Positions 1-6,729 of a DNA stretch of 15,329 nt are shown here, in pieces. Under the pieces are notes generated by a model. It did no database searches. It had not been told where the DNA came from and was given only the letters and a program-made list of their open reading frames with translations. How positions within the stretch are numbered: position 1 is the stretch's first letter; every line of letters starts with the position of its first letter. Origin of the DNA: an uncultured Campylobacter sp. (GTDB lineage: Bacteria > Campylobacterota > Campylobacteria > Campylobacterales > Campylobacteraceae); contig NZ_CALIIU010000045.1 of assembly GCF_938017775.1 (NCBI RefSeq), positions 1-15,329 on the forward strand, written 5' to 3'. The position numbers and the translations under genes were made by a program.

Positions 1-111
1 ACGCTTTTCATATTTATTAGTTACATCTTCAAATCTTTTCTTCATCATAAAAACATATAGGACACCCTCAATAATTACTCCTCTTGCAGTCCACAGAGCG
101 CCCATATACAT
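1..111 (-). CDS. Partial membrane protein of unknown function, running off the left edge
   Basis: A minus-strand frame is open from base 204 to the left edge. From the ATG at 111 it gives 37 residues: a hydrophobic segment (MGALWTARGVIIEGVLYVFMM) followed by a basic, charged stretch (KKRFEDVTNKYEKR), which reads like a membrane helix with a cytoplasmic tail. In-frame residues upstream of the ATG are also protein-like (LPIIFSLVQFVNTAKV), so the ATG may not be the true start and the gene may itself be cut at its N-terminus. No ribosome site is visible before the ATG. I do not recognise the family. It runs against the cas genes and probably lies on the far side of a recombination junction. Confidence is low because only a fragment is visible. 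Confidence 0.3.
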   Translation of the reverse strand, partial: MYMGALWTARGVIIEGVLYVFMMKKRFEDVTNKYEKR

Positions 112-116
112 AGTGG

Positions 117-443
117 GTGATATTAAATCATTTACTTTGGCGGTGTTTACAAATTGAACAAGCGAAAAAATTATTGGGAGATCATTATAATTCGATTGAT
201 GAGATTAGGGTTGTTACCTTTGATAAAAAAACGAAAGAAGTGATTGTTAATCAGGTAAATGCCTTTTGTGAATTTATTGATGCTGTAAATATCACAGAAT
301 TTGATGCAAAGCGTTTAAATATAAAGCGTATTGATGGGCTAAAAGATGTCTATTATTTACCATTCGGCGATACTTCATACAATAATAATTTCGGGATTAA
401 AAAGGATGCCGCCTTAAATCTCAAGAATGAGTTTTTCGACTAA
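117..443 (+). pseudogene. Truncated C-terminal fragment, possibly of Cas3 (type I-B)
   Basis: The open frame starts at a GTG at 117 with no ribosome site, just after an in-frame TAG at 111, and encodes 108 residues. The part from about residue 20 onward is convincingly protein-like. Near its end, the motif YNNNFGIKKD resembles the Y(D/N)xxxGhxxD motif that I recall close to the C-terminus of type I-B Cas3 helicases. Its stop overlaps the cas4 start as TAATG, the tight coupling expected between cas3 and cas4 in a type I-B operon. No helicase or HD motif is present, and no plus-strand frame in bases 1-116 supplies the rest. I infer a remnant left after deletion or rearrangement. It could instead be the tail of another effector gene. 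Confidence 0.45.
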
Positions 444-940
444 TGTTTTGCAAAGACCAAATCACCGGCACGCTTGTGAATTATTACGTCACCTGTAAGC
501 GCGAGGCGTGGCTTTACGCACACAATATTCACGCCAATCAGGAAGATGAAAACATGCTGATGGGCAAGGCGCTAGCGGATATCAAAGAGAACGGTTTGCA
601 GGACTTTGCATTTTCAAATTTGAAATTCGACAAGCTTTCCAAGCAGCGCGGACATTATCTCATCACTGAATATAAAAAGAGCCTAAAAAATCCAGAAGCA
701 GGCAAGATGCAGCTACTTTTTTATATCTATCTTTTAAAAATAGGCTTAAATTTAAAAGAGGTGAAAGGCAAATTAATTAGCGGCAAAACCGTCATAGCCA
801 TTGAGGATAACGCCGAAAATTTTACTAAAATCGAAACAATTCTAAACGGCATTGCCGCCCTTGTGAATGAGCCAAAGCCGCCTAAATTTAGCCCGCAAAA
901 GATTTGCGAGAGTTGCGCTTATCGTGATTATTGCATTTAG
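443..940 (+). CDS. cas4: CRISPR-associated exonuclease Cas4
   Basis: This 165-residue protein is a RecB-like nuclease with an iron-sulfur cluster. In spacer acquisition, Cas4 trims pre-spacers and helps select the PAM together with Cas1-Cas2. The visible signature is one N-terminal cysteine (C18, in CKREAWLYAHN) and three C-terminal cysteines (C155, C158, C164, in KICESCAYRDYC), the usual four cluster ligands. The nuclease core shows D63 (KFDKL), E76 and K78 (EYKKS), and Q90 (MQLLFYIYLL). The motif-I histidine expected near GKLIHE reads GKALAD here, so that metal ligand seems to be alanine 45. The start overlaps the upstream stop by one base (TAATG), and cas2 follows after 8 bases. The family call is firm; whether the enzyme is fully active is uncertain. 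Confidence 0.9.
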   Translation: MFCKDQITGTLVNYYVTCKREAWLYAHNIHANQEDENMLMGKALADIKENGLQDFAFSNLKFDKLSKQRGHYLITEYKKSLKNPEAGKMQLLFYIYLLKIGLNLKEVKGKLISGKTVIAIEDNAENFTKIETILNGIAALVNEPKPPKFSPQKICESCAYRDYCI

Positions 941-948
941 GAGATAAA

Positions 949-1227
949 ATGTACGCTATTTTATTTTACGATATTTCAAGCAGCGACGAAAAGGAGAAAA
1001 ATAACGCTGCGCGCGTCCGAAAGGCGGTCGAGAAATTTCTGCCTCGCGTGCAATTCAGCGTTTTCGAAGGCGAAATCAGAGCGAGCGATCTTAAAAAATT
1101 AATGGCGATTTTGCAAAAAGAATGCGCCAGCAAGCTTGATTCGGTAGTAATTTATACTTTTAATTCGCTCAAATATTCACAGCGCCTAGTCATCGGATGC
1201 GATAAAAACGAAGCAATTTTCAGCTAA
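949..1227 (+). CDS. cas2: CRISPR-associated protein Cas2
   Basis: Cas2 (92 residues from this start) forms the dimeric core of the Cas1-Cas2 integrase that inserts new spacers. It has the ferredoxin-like fold pattern: strand one MYAILFYDIS with the conserved aspartate D8, then a helix, the VQFSVFEGEI strand, and a C-terminal strand VVIYTF. The ATG at 949 is chosen because AGGAGATAAA lies just upstream. An in-frame TTG at 931 would overlap cas4 and has no comparable ribosome site. The gene sits between cas4 (8 bases upstream) and cas1 (16 bases downstream), so all three are surely one transcript. Its position before cas1 differs from the common cas1-cas2 order. Confidence 0.93.
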   Translation: MYAILFYDISSSDEKEKNNAARVRKAVEKFLPRVQFSVFEGEIRASDLKKLMAILQKECASKLDSVVIYTFNSLKYSQRLVIGCDKNEAIFS

Positions 1228-1243
1228 AATTCAAGGATAAAGT

Positions 1244-2242
1244 ATGCAAAAATCGGATCGCACGCATTTTATTTTGAGCCCAGGCCGATTGCGCCGCAAA
1301 GATAATAATCTATATTTCGATAAATTTAACGACGAGGGCGGAATTTTAACTAGTAAAATTTTGCCGATTAACGCGATTGATGAAATTTATATTTTGGCGC
1401 GAGTAGAGCTCGACACTTATGCTATGGCGTTTTTGGCTGATAATAACATTTTGCTGCATATTTTTAGCGCCTATCAGAGCTTCCGCGGCAGTTTTTTCCC
1501 GAATACTTCAAATTCTGTAAATAAAAGCGGCTTTGTGCTTTTGGCGCAGCTGCGGGCTTTTGATGATCTTTCTAAGCGCCTTTTTATCGCTCGCGAGATT
1601 ACTCGCGTTCGCATCTTAAATGCAGCCATTAATTGTAAGGTTTACGGCGTCTCGCTCGATACTGCGCCGCATCTGGATGCTCTAGCGCGCGCCTGCGACA
1701 TAGCAGCGGTAATGGCGGTGGAAGGCGGCTTTGCCAAGCAGTATTTCGCGGCTTGGAACGAAATCATCGAGGATCAGCGCAGTTTTAAATTTACGACGCG
1801 CTCCAAACGCCCGCCAGCGGATAAAATTAATGCCCTCATTAGCTATGTAAATACGCGTATTTATAACGTCTGCCTCAGCGAAATTTACAAAACCGAGCTT
1901 GATCCGCGCATCGGCTTTTTGCACGAGCCAAACTACCGTACGCTAAGTCTGCATCTTGATCTTGCAGAGATTTTTAAGCCTATTTTAGGTGATAGATTAA
2001 TTTTTGGAATGTTAAATAAACGCGAGATTGCGGCAAAAGATTTTGAAACGGATGCGGGGCGTATTCGATTCGGTCGAGAAGCGGTGCAAAAGATCGAGCT
2101 AAAAATGATTGAGAAACTATCATCTTGCGCAAATGTAGCGGGTCGGAGCCTAACCTGGCGTCAAATCATCCGTCGCGAGGCCAATCAGATTAAAAAATAT
2201 GTCTGCGAAGGCGTGCCTTACGAGGGGCTGGTATGGCGGTAG
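1244..2242 (+). CDS. cas1: CRISPR-associated integrase Cas1 (type I-B-like)
   Basis: Cas1 (332 residues) is the metal-dependent integrase that joins protospacer ends to the leader-proximal repeat. An N-terminal beta domain covers about residues 1-80 and an alpha-helical catalytic domain the rest. Catalytic ligands are visible as E160 (MAVEGGFAKQYF), H227 (GFLHEPN) and D239/E242 (LHLDLAEIFKP). Length fits the family. The start is supported by AAGGATAAAG before the ATG. It is the last cas gene, with no effector genes downstream, and the CRISPR array follows about 390 bases later in the same orientation. The reading frame is intact with normal local codon use, so integration activity is plausible even though interference genes are not visible in the window. 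Confidence 0.96.
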   Translation: MQKSDRTHFILSPGRLRRKDNNLYFDKFNDEGGILTSKILPINAIDEIYILARVELDTYAMAFLADNNILLHIFSAYQSFRGSFFPNTSNSVNKSGFVLLAQLRAFDDLSKRLFIAREITRVRILNAAINCKVYGVSLDTAPHLDALARACDIAAVMAVEGGFAKQYFAAWNEIIEDQRSFKFTTRSKRPPADKINALISYVNTRIYNVCLSEIYKTELDPRIGFLHEPNYRTLSLHLDLAEIFKPILGDRLIFGMLNKREIAAKDFETDAGRIRFGREAVQKIELKMIEKLSSCANVAGRSLTWRQIIRREANQIKKYVCEGVPYEGLVWR

Positions 2243-2516
2243 GCTGGGGTTTTAAGCTCATTCGTGCCTTTGAAATTTTGACTAGAATCACTTGCGCCTA
2301 TAGATTGTGCCCTCTTAAAATGCATGTCTTTTGAAATAAATTTGATCTGAAGCACGGAACGGCGAACGAATTGGCTTTAAAAACGCATATGCTTTTAAAA
2401 TTTCAGCTTTTTTTGTTGTTCATACTTCGATTTTTTGAATATCTTATATTGAGATTTTAACATTTGCACTCACGATACATATAGATAGCGATAAAGTTGC
2501 TTTTAGGATTTTGAAA

Positions 2517-2554
2517 TGCCGAAATCTTGGGCATTGAGCAATCGGCGCTTTTTT
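2517..2554 (+). terminator. Probable intrinsic terminator of the cas operon
   Basis: The arms TGCCGA (2517-2522) and TCGGCG (2542-2547) can pair over six positions, one of them a T-G wobble. Inner TTG/CAA bases can extend the hairpin. Six T residues follow at 2549-2554. It lies about 275 bases after cas1 and before the leader, so it would separate cas mRNA from the array transcript. The call is by eye, with no folding energy computed. Confidence 0.55.
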
Positions 2555-2559
2555 AAATT

Positions 2560-2597
2560 TAGTCCATTTTAAGGCATAAAAATATATACTCCTAACA
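2560..2597 (+). promoter_or_regulatory. Candidate promoter for the CRISPR array
   Basis: A TATACT box at 2585-2590 is preceded by an A/T-rich stretch (TTTTAAGGCATAAAAA), the usual form of Campylobacter sigma-70 promoters, which lack a clear -35 box. Transcription would start near 2597, about 35 bases before the first repeat, and read the array in the direction given by the repeat end GAATTGAAAC. Confidence 0.4.
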
Positions 2598-2630
2598 CTT
2601 TCTATCTAGAAAAATGGCAAAATTCGTGCT

Positions 2631-2980
2631 GTAGAATTCCATCCCGTTGGGAATTGAAACTCCCTATTTGCGCCGTTTTAAGCCTTTTGGTTAAGTAGAA
2701 TTCCATCCCGTTGGGAATTGAAACATACAATGCAAAAACTGGAAATACCCAATAGAGCAAAGTAGAATTCCATCCCGTTGGGAATTGAAACTCGAAATAA
2801 GGAACTTCGGTAGTAGGTTTTTCAATCTGCGTAGAATTCCATCCCGTTGGGAATTGAAACTATGGGCGATAGCCGCGGAGAAAAGCAAGCGACGAGGTAG
2901 AATTCTATTCCATTAGGAATTGAAACGTGATATACTTCATCACGTAGCCCGTGGCGTTGTGTAGAATTCCATCCCATTAG
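2631..2980 (+). CRISPR. Short CRISPR array: 4 perfect repeats, 1 diverged, 1 broken; 5 spacers
   Basis: The 30-bp repeat begins GTAGAATTCC, continues ATCCCGTTGG and ends GAATTGAAAC; this 3' end is typical of type I-B/III repeats and sets the direction as plus. Identical copies lie at 2631-2660, 2695-2724, 2762-2791 and 2831-2860. The copy at 2897-2926 has four substitutions (C to T at positions 10 and 13, G to A at 16 and 19). The copy at 2961-2980 keeps 20 bases and then diverges. Spacers are 2661-2694 (34 bp), 2725-2761 (37), 2792-2830 (39), 2861-2896 (36) and 2927-2960 (34), all different. TTCC and GGAA within the repeat allow a small hairpin. Decay at the cas-distal end puts the leader on the cas1 side. 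Confidence 0.97.
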
Positions 2981-3118
2981 ATAGAATTTCAAAGAATCTT
3001 GAGGTGCATAATCATAGAATTTAATGCGTTTCTATATATTAGGAAATAATCCCTAATGAGGCAATTCCTAAGCAAGCCTCCATGGCAATTCTTAGCGAGT
3101 AATCTTCATTGGCAAGAT
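2981..3118. other. Spacer with CRISPR-end decay and an imperfect direct repeat
   Basis: No gene is seen. After the broken last repeat, a stretch at 3014-3030 (ATAGAATTTAATGCGTT) weakly resembles the start of a CRISPR repeat and could be a decayed unit. An imperfect direct repeat follows: GGCAATTCCTAAGCAAG at 3060-3076 and GGCAATTCTTAGCGAG at 3084-3099, 24 bases apart. The region separates the array from the convergent ppk2 gene. I find no clear terminator for either direction. Confidence 0.4.
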
Positions 3119-4021
3119 TTAACCCTTTTTCTTATCCTTCTTGTTCTTGCGAGAGGGGCTTTCCAGCTTGCGCCAAGCCTCGCTTTTTTGGCTATCCTCC
3201 ATTAGGACTATCTCCCTGGTGCCGTTTCGCACGAGGTTTGGATCCACTGCAAGCTCCTTCGCACCAATTTTTTCGGGATAGTCTATGCGCGAGAGTATGC
3301 AGCGGAAGGCGTTTAGCCGCGCGATCTTTTTGTCGTTGCTATCAAGGATCGTCCACGGCGCAAACTCGGTATTTGAAGCGAGCAGCATCGAGTATTTTGC
3401 GAGCGTGTATTGATTCCACAGCTCCTGCGATCTCGCATCCACCGGCGAAAGCTTGTATTGCTTCAGCGGGTCGGTACGGCGCGATTCGAAGCGCCTTTTT
3501 TGCTCCTCTTTGGAGACCGAAAAGTAAAATTTAAACAAAATTATCCCCGCACTTACCAAAAGCTCCTCAAATTTAGGCACTTGACGCAGGAAATCTTTAT
3601 GTTCGGCGTGGGTGCAAAAGCCCATCACGGGCTCGACCATCGCGCGGTTGTACCAGCTGCGGTCAAAGATCGTGATCTCGCCGCCGCTGGGTAGGTGCGC
3701 GACGTAGCGCTGGAAATACCACTGCGTCTTTTCGACATTGCTCGGCTTTTCGAGCGCTACGATGCGGCATCCGCGCGGGTTTAGGTGCTCGGTTAAACGC
3801 TTGATCGTGCCGCCTTTGCCCGCCGCGTCGCGCCCCTCCATCAAAATCAAAATTTTTAGCCCCTTCTCTTTTACGAATTTTTGCAGCTTCAAAAGCTCAA
3901 TCTGGTATCTTTCAAGCAGCGTCTCGTAGTCTTTGAACGAGATTTTTTCGTACTTTGAACTTTTAAATTCTATCTCTTTCAGCGCTATTTCACCCGTTTC
4001 GGTTTTGATCTCTTTGCTCAT
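3119..4021 (-). CDS. ppk2: Polyphosphate kinase 2 (PPK2 family)
   Basis: PPK2 enzymes transfer phosphate between polyphosphate and nucleoside di- or monophosphates in the cytosol, often favouring GTP/ATP formation from polyphosphate. The 300-residue protein shows the family's P-loop kinase signatures: Walker A GRDAAGKGG (63-71), Walker B IFDRSWYNR (118-126), and a basic lid segment around KRRFESRRTDP (176-185). The length suits a single-domain PPK2. The start is well supported by AGGAGG six bases before the ATG. The C-terminus is a lysine-rich tail (RKNKKDKKKG). It stands alone, divergent from dsbD and convergent with the CRISPR array. The substrate class cannot be told from sequence by eye. 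Confidence 0.94.
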   Translation of the reverse strand: MSKEIKTETGEIALKEIEFKSSKYEKISFKDYETLLERYQIELLKLQKFVKEKGLKILILMEGRDAAGKGGTIKRLTEHLNPRGCRIVALEKPSNVEKTQWYFQRYVAHLPSGGEITIFDRSWYNRAMVEPVMGFCTHAEHKDFLRQVPKFEELLVSAGIILFKFYFSVSKEEQKRRFESRRTDPLKQYKLSPVDARSQELWNQYTLAKYSMLLASNTEFAPWTILDSNDKKIARLNAFRCILSRIDYPEKIGAKELAVDPNLVRNGTREIVLMEDSQKSEAWRKLESPSRKNKKDKKKG

Positions 4022-4059
4022 ATTGCCTCCTAAAATTTTAAGGAATTTTACAAAAAAGT

Positions 4060-4075
4060 TCTTTATATTACACTA
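4060..4075 (-). promoter_or_regulatory. Candidate ppk2 promoter
   Basis: On the minus strand an extended -10-like word, TGTAATAT, lies about 45 bases before the ppk2 start, in AT-rich DNA and without a -35 box, as is usual in Campylobacter. A second possible box, TGTAAAAT, lies closer to the gene. This is a by-eye match only. Confidence 0.3.
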
Positions 4076-4084
4076 TAAATTCAT

Positions 4085-4101
4085 ACTTATTACGTTAGAA
4101 T
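4085..4101 (+). promoter_or_regulatory. Candidate dsbD promoter
   Basis: A TAGAAT box at 4096-4101 follows AT-rich sequence and would start transcription near 4108, about 20 bases before the TTG start of dsbD. It lies back to back with the ppk2 promoter region. This is a weak by-eye match. Confidence 0.3.
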
Positions 4102-4128
4102 GTAGGAAAAAATTTCAAAGGATAAAAT

Positions 4129-6102
4129 TTGATAAGATCACTGATTTTGGCAGCGTTTTTTCTTTTAGGCTTGGGCGCCGAGCCCCTGAAACCCTCCGAT
4201 GCGTTCAAGCTTGACGCAACGGCGCAAAGCGATAGCGTAACGCTAAGCTTTGATATCGCGGACGGGGTCTATCTCTATCAAAACGAGATAAAAATTTTCA
4301 TTGGCGGCGCGGAGGTGACGAATTTAATAAATCTGCCCGCCGCGACCGAATACAAGGATTATAAAATTTATGAGGGCAAATTTAGCATCGCCGTGCCTTT
4401 AGGCCTCGTGCTTGCAAACACCGCAGACAGCGATGATTTCGTGCTTAACGGCGATTTTTTGGGCTGCACGAAATCGGGCTTTTGCTATCAGCCGCAGCAG
4501 TTCGGCTTTAACTTCAAGCGCGTGGTGGAGGGCTATGAGATCAGCAAAATTTCAAACTCCGAGCTGAAAAAATACCGAAGCGGCGCAAATTTCGCGCATA
4601 TTTCTGACACGTACAGCGCACAGAGCGGGAATTTAAATTTTGAAAGCAATACCGCAGCTTCGGGCGCAGAGGCAAATTCTGAGGCAAACTCGCACGCGAC
4701 GGGAAATTCCGCGGCGAGCTCGGCGGAAAGTGCTGCGGTAAATTCCGACGAAACCTTCGCGCAAAAAACTTCTCGCGGCGCAAATTCCATCTCCGAGCAG
4801 GATAAAATTTTAAACGTTCTTGGCGGCAAGAGCTTCATCGCCGCGATCGCGCTGTTTTTCGGCTACGGCGTGCTGCTCTCGCTAAGTCCTTGCGTCTATC
4901 CGCTCATCCCGATCCTCTCGTCGATCATCGTGGCGAAAACCTCCTCGAAGCCGAGCGCGAAAAAAAGCCTCACCGTAAGCCTCGCGTATATTTTCGGTAT
5001 GGCGAGCTCGTATGCGATTTTAGGAGCTTTCGTGGCGGTTTTTGGGCAAAATTTACAGGGCCTGCTGCAAACTCCGCCCGCACTGATTTTAACCTCGCTC
5101 ATATTCGCCGCGCTCGCGTTTTCGATGTTTGGATTTTACGAGATCCGCCTGCCTGCGCGCTTTCAAAGCTTCTTAAATAGTAAAAGCGAAAATGCTAGCG
5201 GCCTGATCGGAGTTTTTTCGATGGGGCTTATCTCGGCACTCGTCGTATCGCCGTGCATCTCCGCTCCGCTTGCGGGCGCGCTCGTTTACATCGCGGGCAG
5301 CGGCGACGTTCTGCTGGGTGCGGCGGCTCTTTTTGCGCTGGGGCTCGGAAGCGGCGCGCTGCTGCTTGTGGTGGGGCTCGGCGGCGCACTGCCTAGACCG
5401 GGAGCTTGGATGGAGGCGGTGCCTAAAATTTTCGGCTTTTTGCTGCTTTTTACGGCGGTGTGGATTTCGCGCGCGCTCATCGGCGAAAATTTAAGCCTGC
5501 TGATTTATGCGGTTTTAGGCGCGATCTTCGCAGGATTTTTGGGGCTGTTTGACGGCGGCGCGAGCGGTATCAAGCGCGCTTTGGCCCTTGTAATCGCGCT
5601 ATATTCGGCGCTGCTGCTCGCGGGCTTTGCCAGCGGCGCAAAAGATTTTTCTAAGCCGCTTGGTAATCTGATCCCGCAAAGCACGAGATATTCCAGCGGC
5701 GGCCCCGGCGGCGAGAGCTTGCAAGCGGGCGAATTTTCTCGCGCTAAAAATTTAAGCGGCGCGCATTTTTCGTTTGTGCACGATTTGGCGCAGCTGCGCA
5801 GCGAAATAGAAAATTCCAAAAAGCCCGTGATAGTGGACTTTTGGGCTAGCTGGTGCAAAAATTGCGAGCAGAGCGAGCGAGCGTTCGCAGATCCCGCTCT
5901 TGCCGGCGCTCTTGATAAATTTAGCCTTTTAAAGATCGATCTTAGCGAAGATAGCGAGCAAAATAGGGCGATAAAAGCGCATTTTAACGTATTCGGCCCG
6001 CCTACGATTCTGTTTTTTAAAGAGGGCGCCGAGATTGCGAACCTGCGCCAGATCGGCAGCGTAAATTCCGAAAAGCTAGCCGAAATTTTAACCGAAATTT
6101 AG
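4129..6102 (+). CDS. dsbD: Thiol:disulfide interchange protein DsbD
   Basis: DsbD carries reducing power from cytoplasmic thioredoxin across the inner membrane to periplasmic partners such as DsbC-like isomerases and cytochrome c assembly factors. The 657-residue protein has the full three-part layout. A signal peptide (1 to about 17) leads into the periplasmic alpha domain with C113 and C119. The eight-helix membrane domain (about 235-505) has C255 (SPCVYP) and C376 (SPCISAP). The C-terminal thioredoxin-like gamma domain (about 545-657) has WCKNC with C576 and C579. All six redox cysteines are present. The start is a TTG with AAGGATAAAA upstream. An Ala/Ser/Asn-rich linker (about 160-222) joins the alpha and membrane domains and is unusually long and low in complexity. 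hisB follows after 48 bases and may share the transcript. Confidence 0.96.
   Translation: MIRSLILAAFFLLGLGAEPLKPSDAFKLDATAQSDSVTLSFDIADGVYLYQNEIKIFIGGAEVTNLINLPAATEYKDYKIYEGKFSIAVPLGLVLANTADSDDFVLNGDFLGCTKSGFCYQPQQFGFNFKRVVEGYEISKISNSELKKYRSGANFAHISDTYSAQSGNLNFESNTAASGAEANSEANSHATGNSAASSAESAAVNSDETFAQKTSRGANSISEQDKILNVLGGKSFIAAIALFFGYGVLLSLSPCVYPLIPILSSIIVAKTSSKPSAKKSLTVSLAYIFGMASSYAILGAFVAVFGQNLQGLLQTPPALILTSLIFAALAFSMFGFYEIRLPARFQSFLNSKSENASGLIGVFSMGLISALVVSPCISAPLAGALVYIAGSGDVLLGAAALFALGLGSGALLLVVGLGGALPRPGAWMEAVPKIFGFLLLFTAVWISRALIGENLSLLIYAVLGAIFAGFLGLFDGGASGIKRALALVIALYSALLLAGFASGAKDFSKPLGNLIPQSTRYSSGGPGGESLQAGEFSRAKNLSGAHFSFVHDLAQLRSEIENSKKPVIVDFWASWCKNCEQSERAFADPALAGALDKFSLLKIDLSEDSEQNRAIKAHFNVFGPPTILFFKEGAEIANLRQIGSVNSEKLAEILTEI
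4606..4794 (+). repeat. Low-complexity Ala/Ser/Asn-rich linker inside dsbD
   Basis: Residues about 160-222 of DsbD contain short recurring words such as EANSEANSHA, GNSAASSAES and NSDE. No fold or motif is visible. The linker lies between the periplasmic alpha domain and the first membrane helix. Its composition matches the inserts in EngB and the acetyltransferase further along. Confidence 0.7.
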
Positions 6103-6150
6103 TGAAATTTAGATAGATTTCAAACAAAATTTAGTTTTAAGGATTGCGCG

Positions 6151-6729
6151 ATGATAAGCAAAAATAGGGCTACGAAAGAGACCAAAATCGAGCTTGAGCT
6201 GGAGCTTTACGGGCGCGGCGCGGCGCAGATACAAACGGGCATCGGTTTTTTCGATCATATGCTTAGCGCGTTTGCCAAGCACGCGTGGATCGATCTGAAC
6301 CTGCGCTGCGAGGGCGATTTGCAGGTCGATTTTCACCACAGCGTCGAGGACTGCGGCATCGTGCTCGGAAGCGCGATCAAAGAGGTGATCTATCCCGCGC
6401 AAAACATCGAGCGCTTCGGCGATAGCGTCCTCGTGATGGACGAGGCGGCGGTTTCTGCGGCGCTTGATTTTTCCAACCGCGCGTTTTTGGTATTTGATTG
6501 CCCGAGCCTAAAGCGCGGCAAGATCGGCGAATTTGACGCCGAGCTCGTGGAGGAGTTTTTCCGCGCTCTGGCTTTCAACGCAAATTTAACGCTGCATCTA
6601 TGCCAGATCCGCGGCGAAAATCTACATCACGTCGCAGAGGCCGCGTCTAAGGCGTTTGCCGTCGCATTCCGTCGCGCGATAAGTATAAACGAGCGCGCCG
6701 GCGTGCCTAGCACCAAGGGCGTTTTATAA
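6151..6729 (+). CDS. hisB: Imidazoleglycerol-phosphate dehydratase HisB
   Basis: HisB removes water from imidazole glycerol phosphate to give imidazole acetol phosphate in histidine synthesis, using a manganese pair in a 24-subunit shell. The 192-residue, single-domain protein shows the defining histidine motifs: GIGFFDHML (30-38), DFHHSVEDCGI (60-70) and LHHVAEAASKAF (158-169), ending in the standard GVPSTKGVL. Length is normal for the monofunctional enzyme, with no phosphatase domain. The start has AAGGA about 7 bases upstream. No other his genes are nearby, consistent with scattered his genes in Campylobacter. The 48-base gap to dsbD suggests co-transcription. Confidence 0.97.
   Translation: MISKNRATKETKIELELELYGRGAAQIQTGIGFFDHMLSAFAKHAWIDLNLRCEGDLQVDFHHSVEDCGIVLGSAIKEVIYPAQNIERFGDSVLVMDEAAVSAALDFSNRAFLVFDCPSLKRGKIGEFDAELVEEFFRALAFNANLTLHLCQIRGENLHHVAEAASKAFAVAFRRAISINERAGVPSTKGVL

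Larger units (their letters stand above)
2243..2630 (+). other. Intergenic region between cas1 and the array: terminator, then leader
   Basis: No convincing gene is present. The first part (2243-2510) is AT-rich and I see nothing specific in it. A hairpin with a T run lies at 2517-2554. The remaining 76 bases (2555-2630) are very AT-rich, hold a candidate promoter, and directly precede the first repeat, as expected of the functional CRISPR leader where new spacers would be inserted. Confidence 0.6.

Noticed and set aside
2691..2888. 65-codon minus-strand frame across the array
   Set aside because: It only translates CRISPR repeats (FNSQRDGI words recur at repeat spacing).
3109..3534. 141-codon plus-strand frame opposite ppk2
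   Set aside because: It is antisense to a gene with intact kinase motifs, and its product has no family features.
3119..4021. Role of PPK2 in CRISPR or defence because it adjoins the array
   Set aside because: It is a common housekeeping kinase, convergent with the array, with its own ribosome site and no shared transcript; adjacency alone is not evidence.
4533..4838. Overlapping minus-strand frames opposite the DsbD linker
   Set aside because: The Ala/Ser-rich linker DNA has few stop codons in any frame, so these are by-products of composition.
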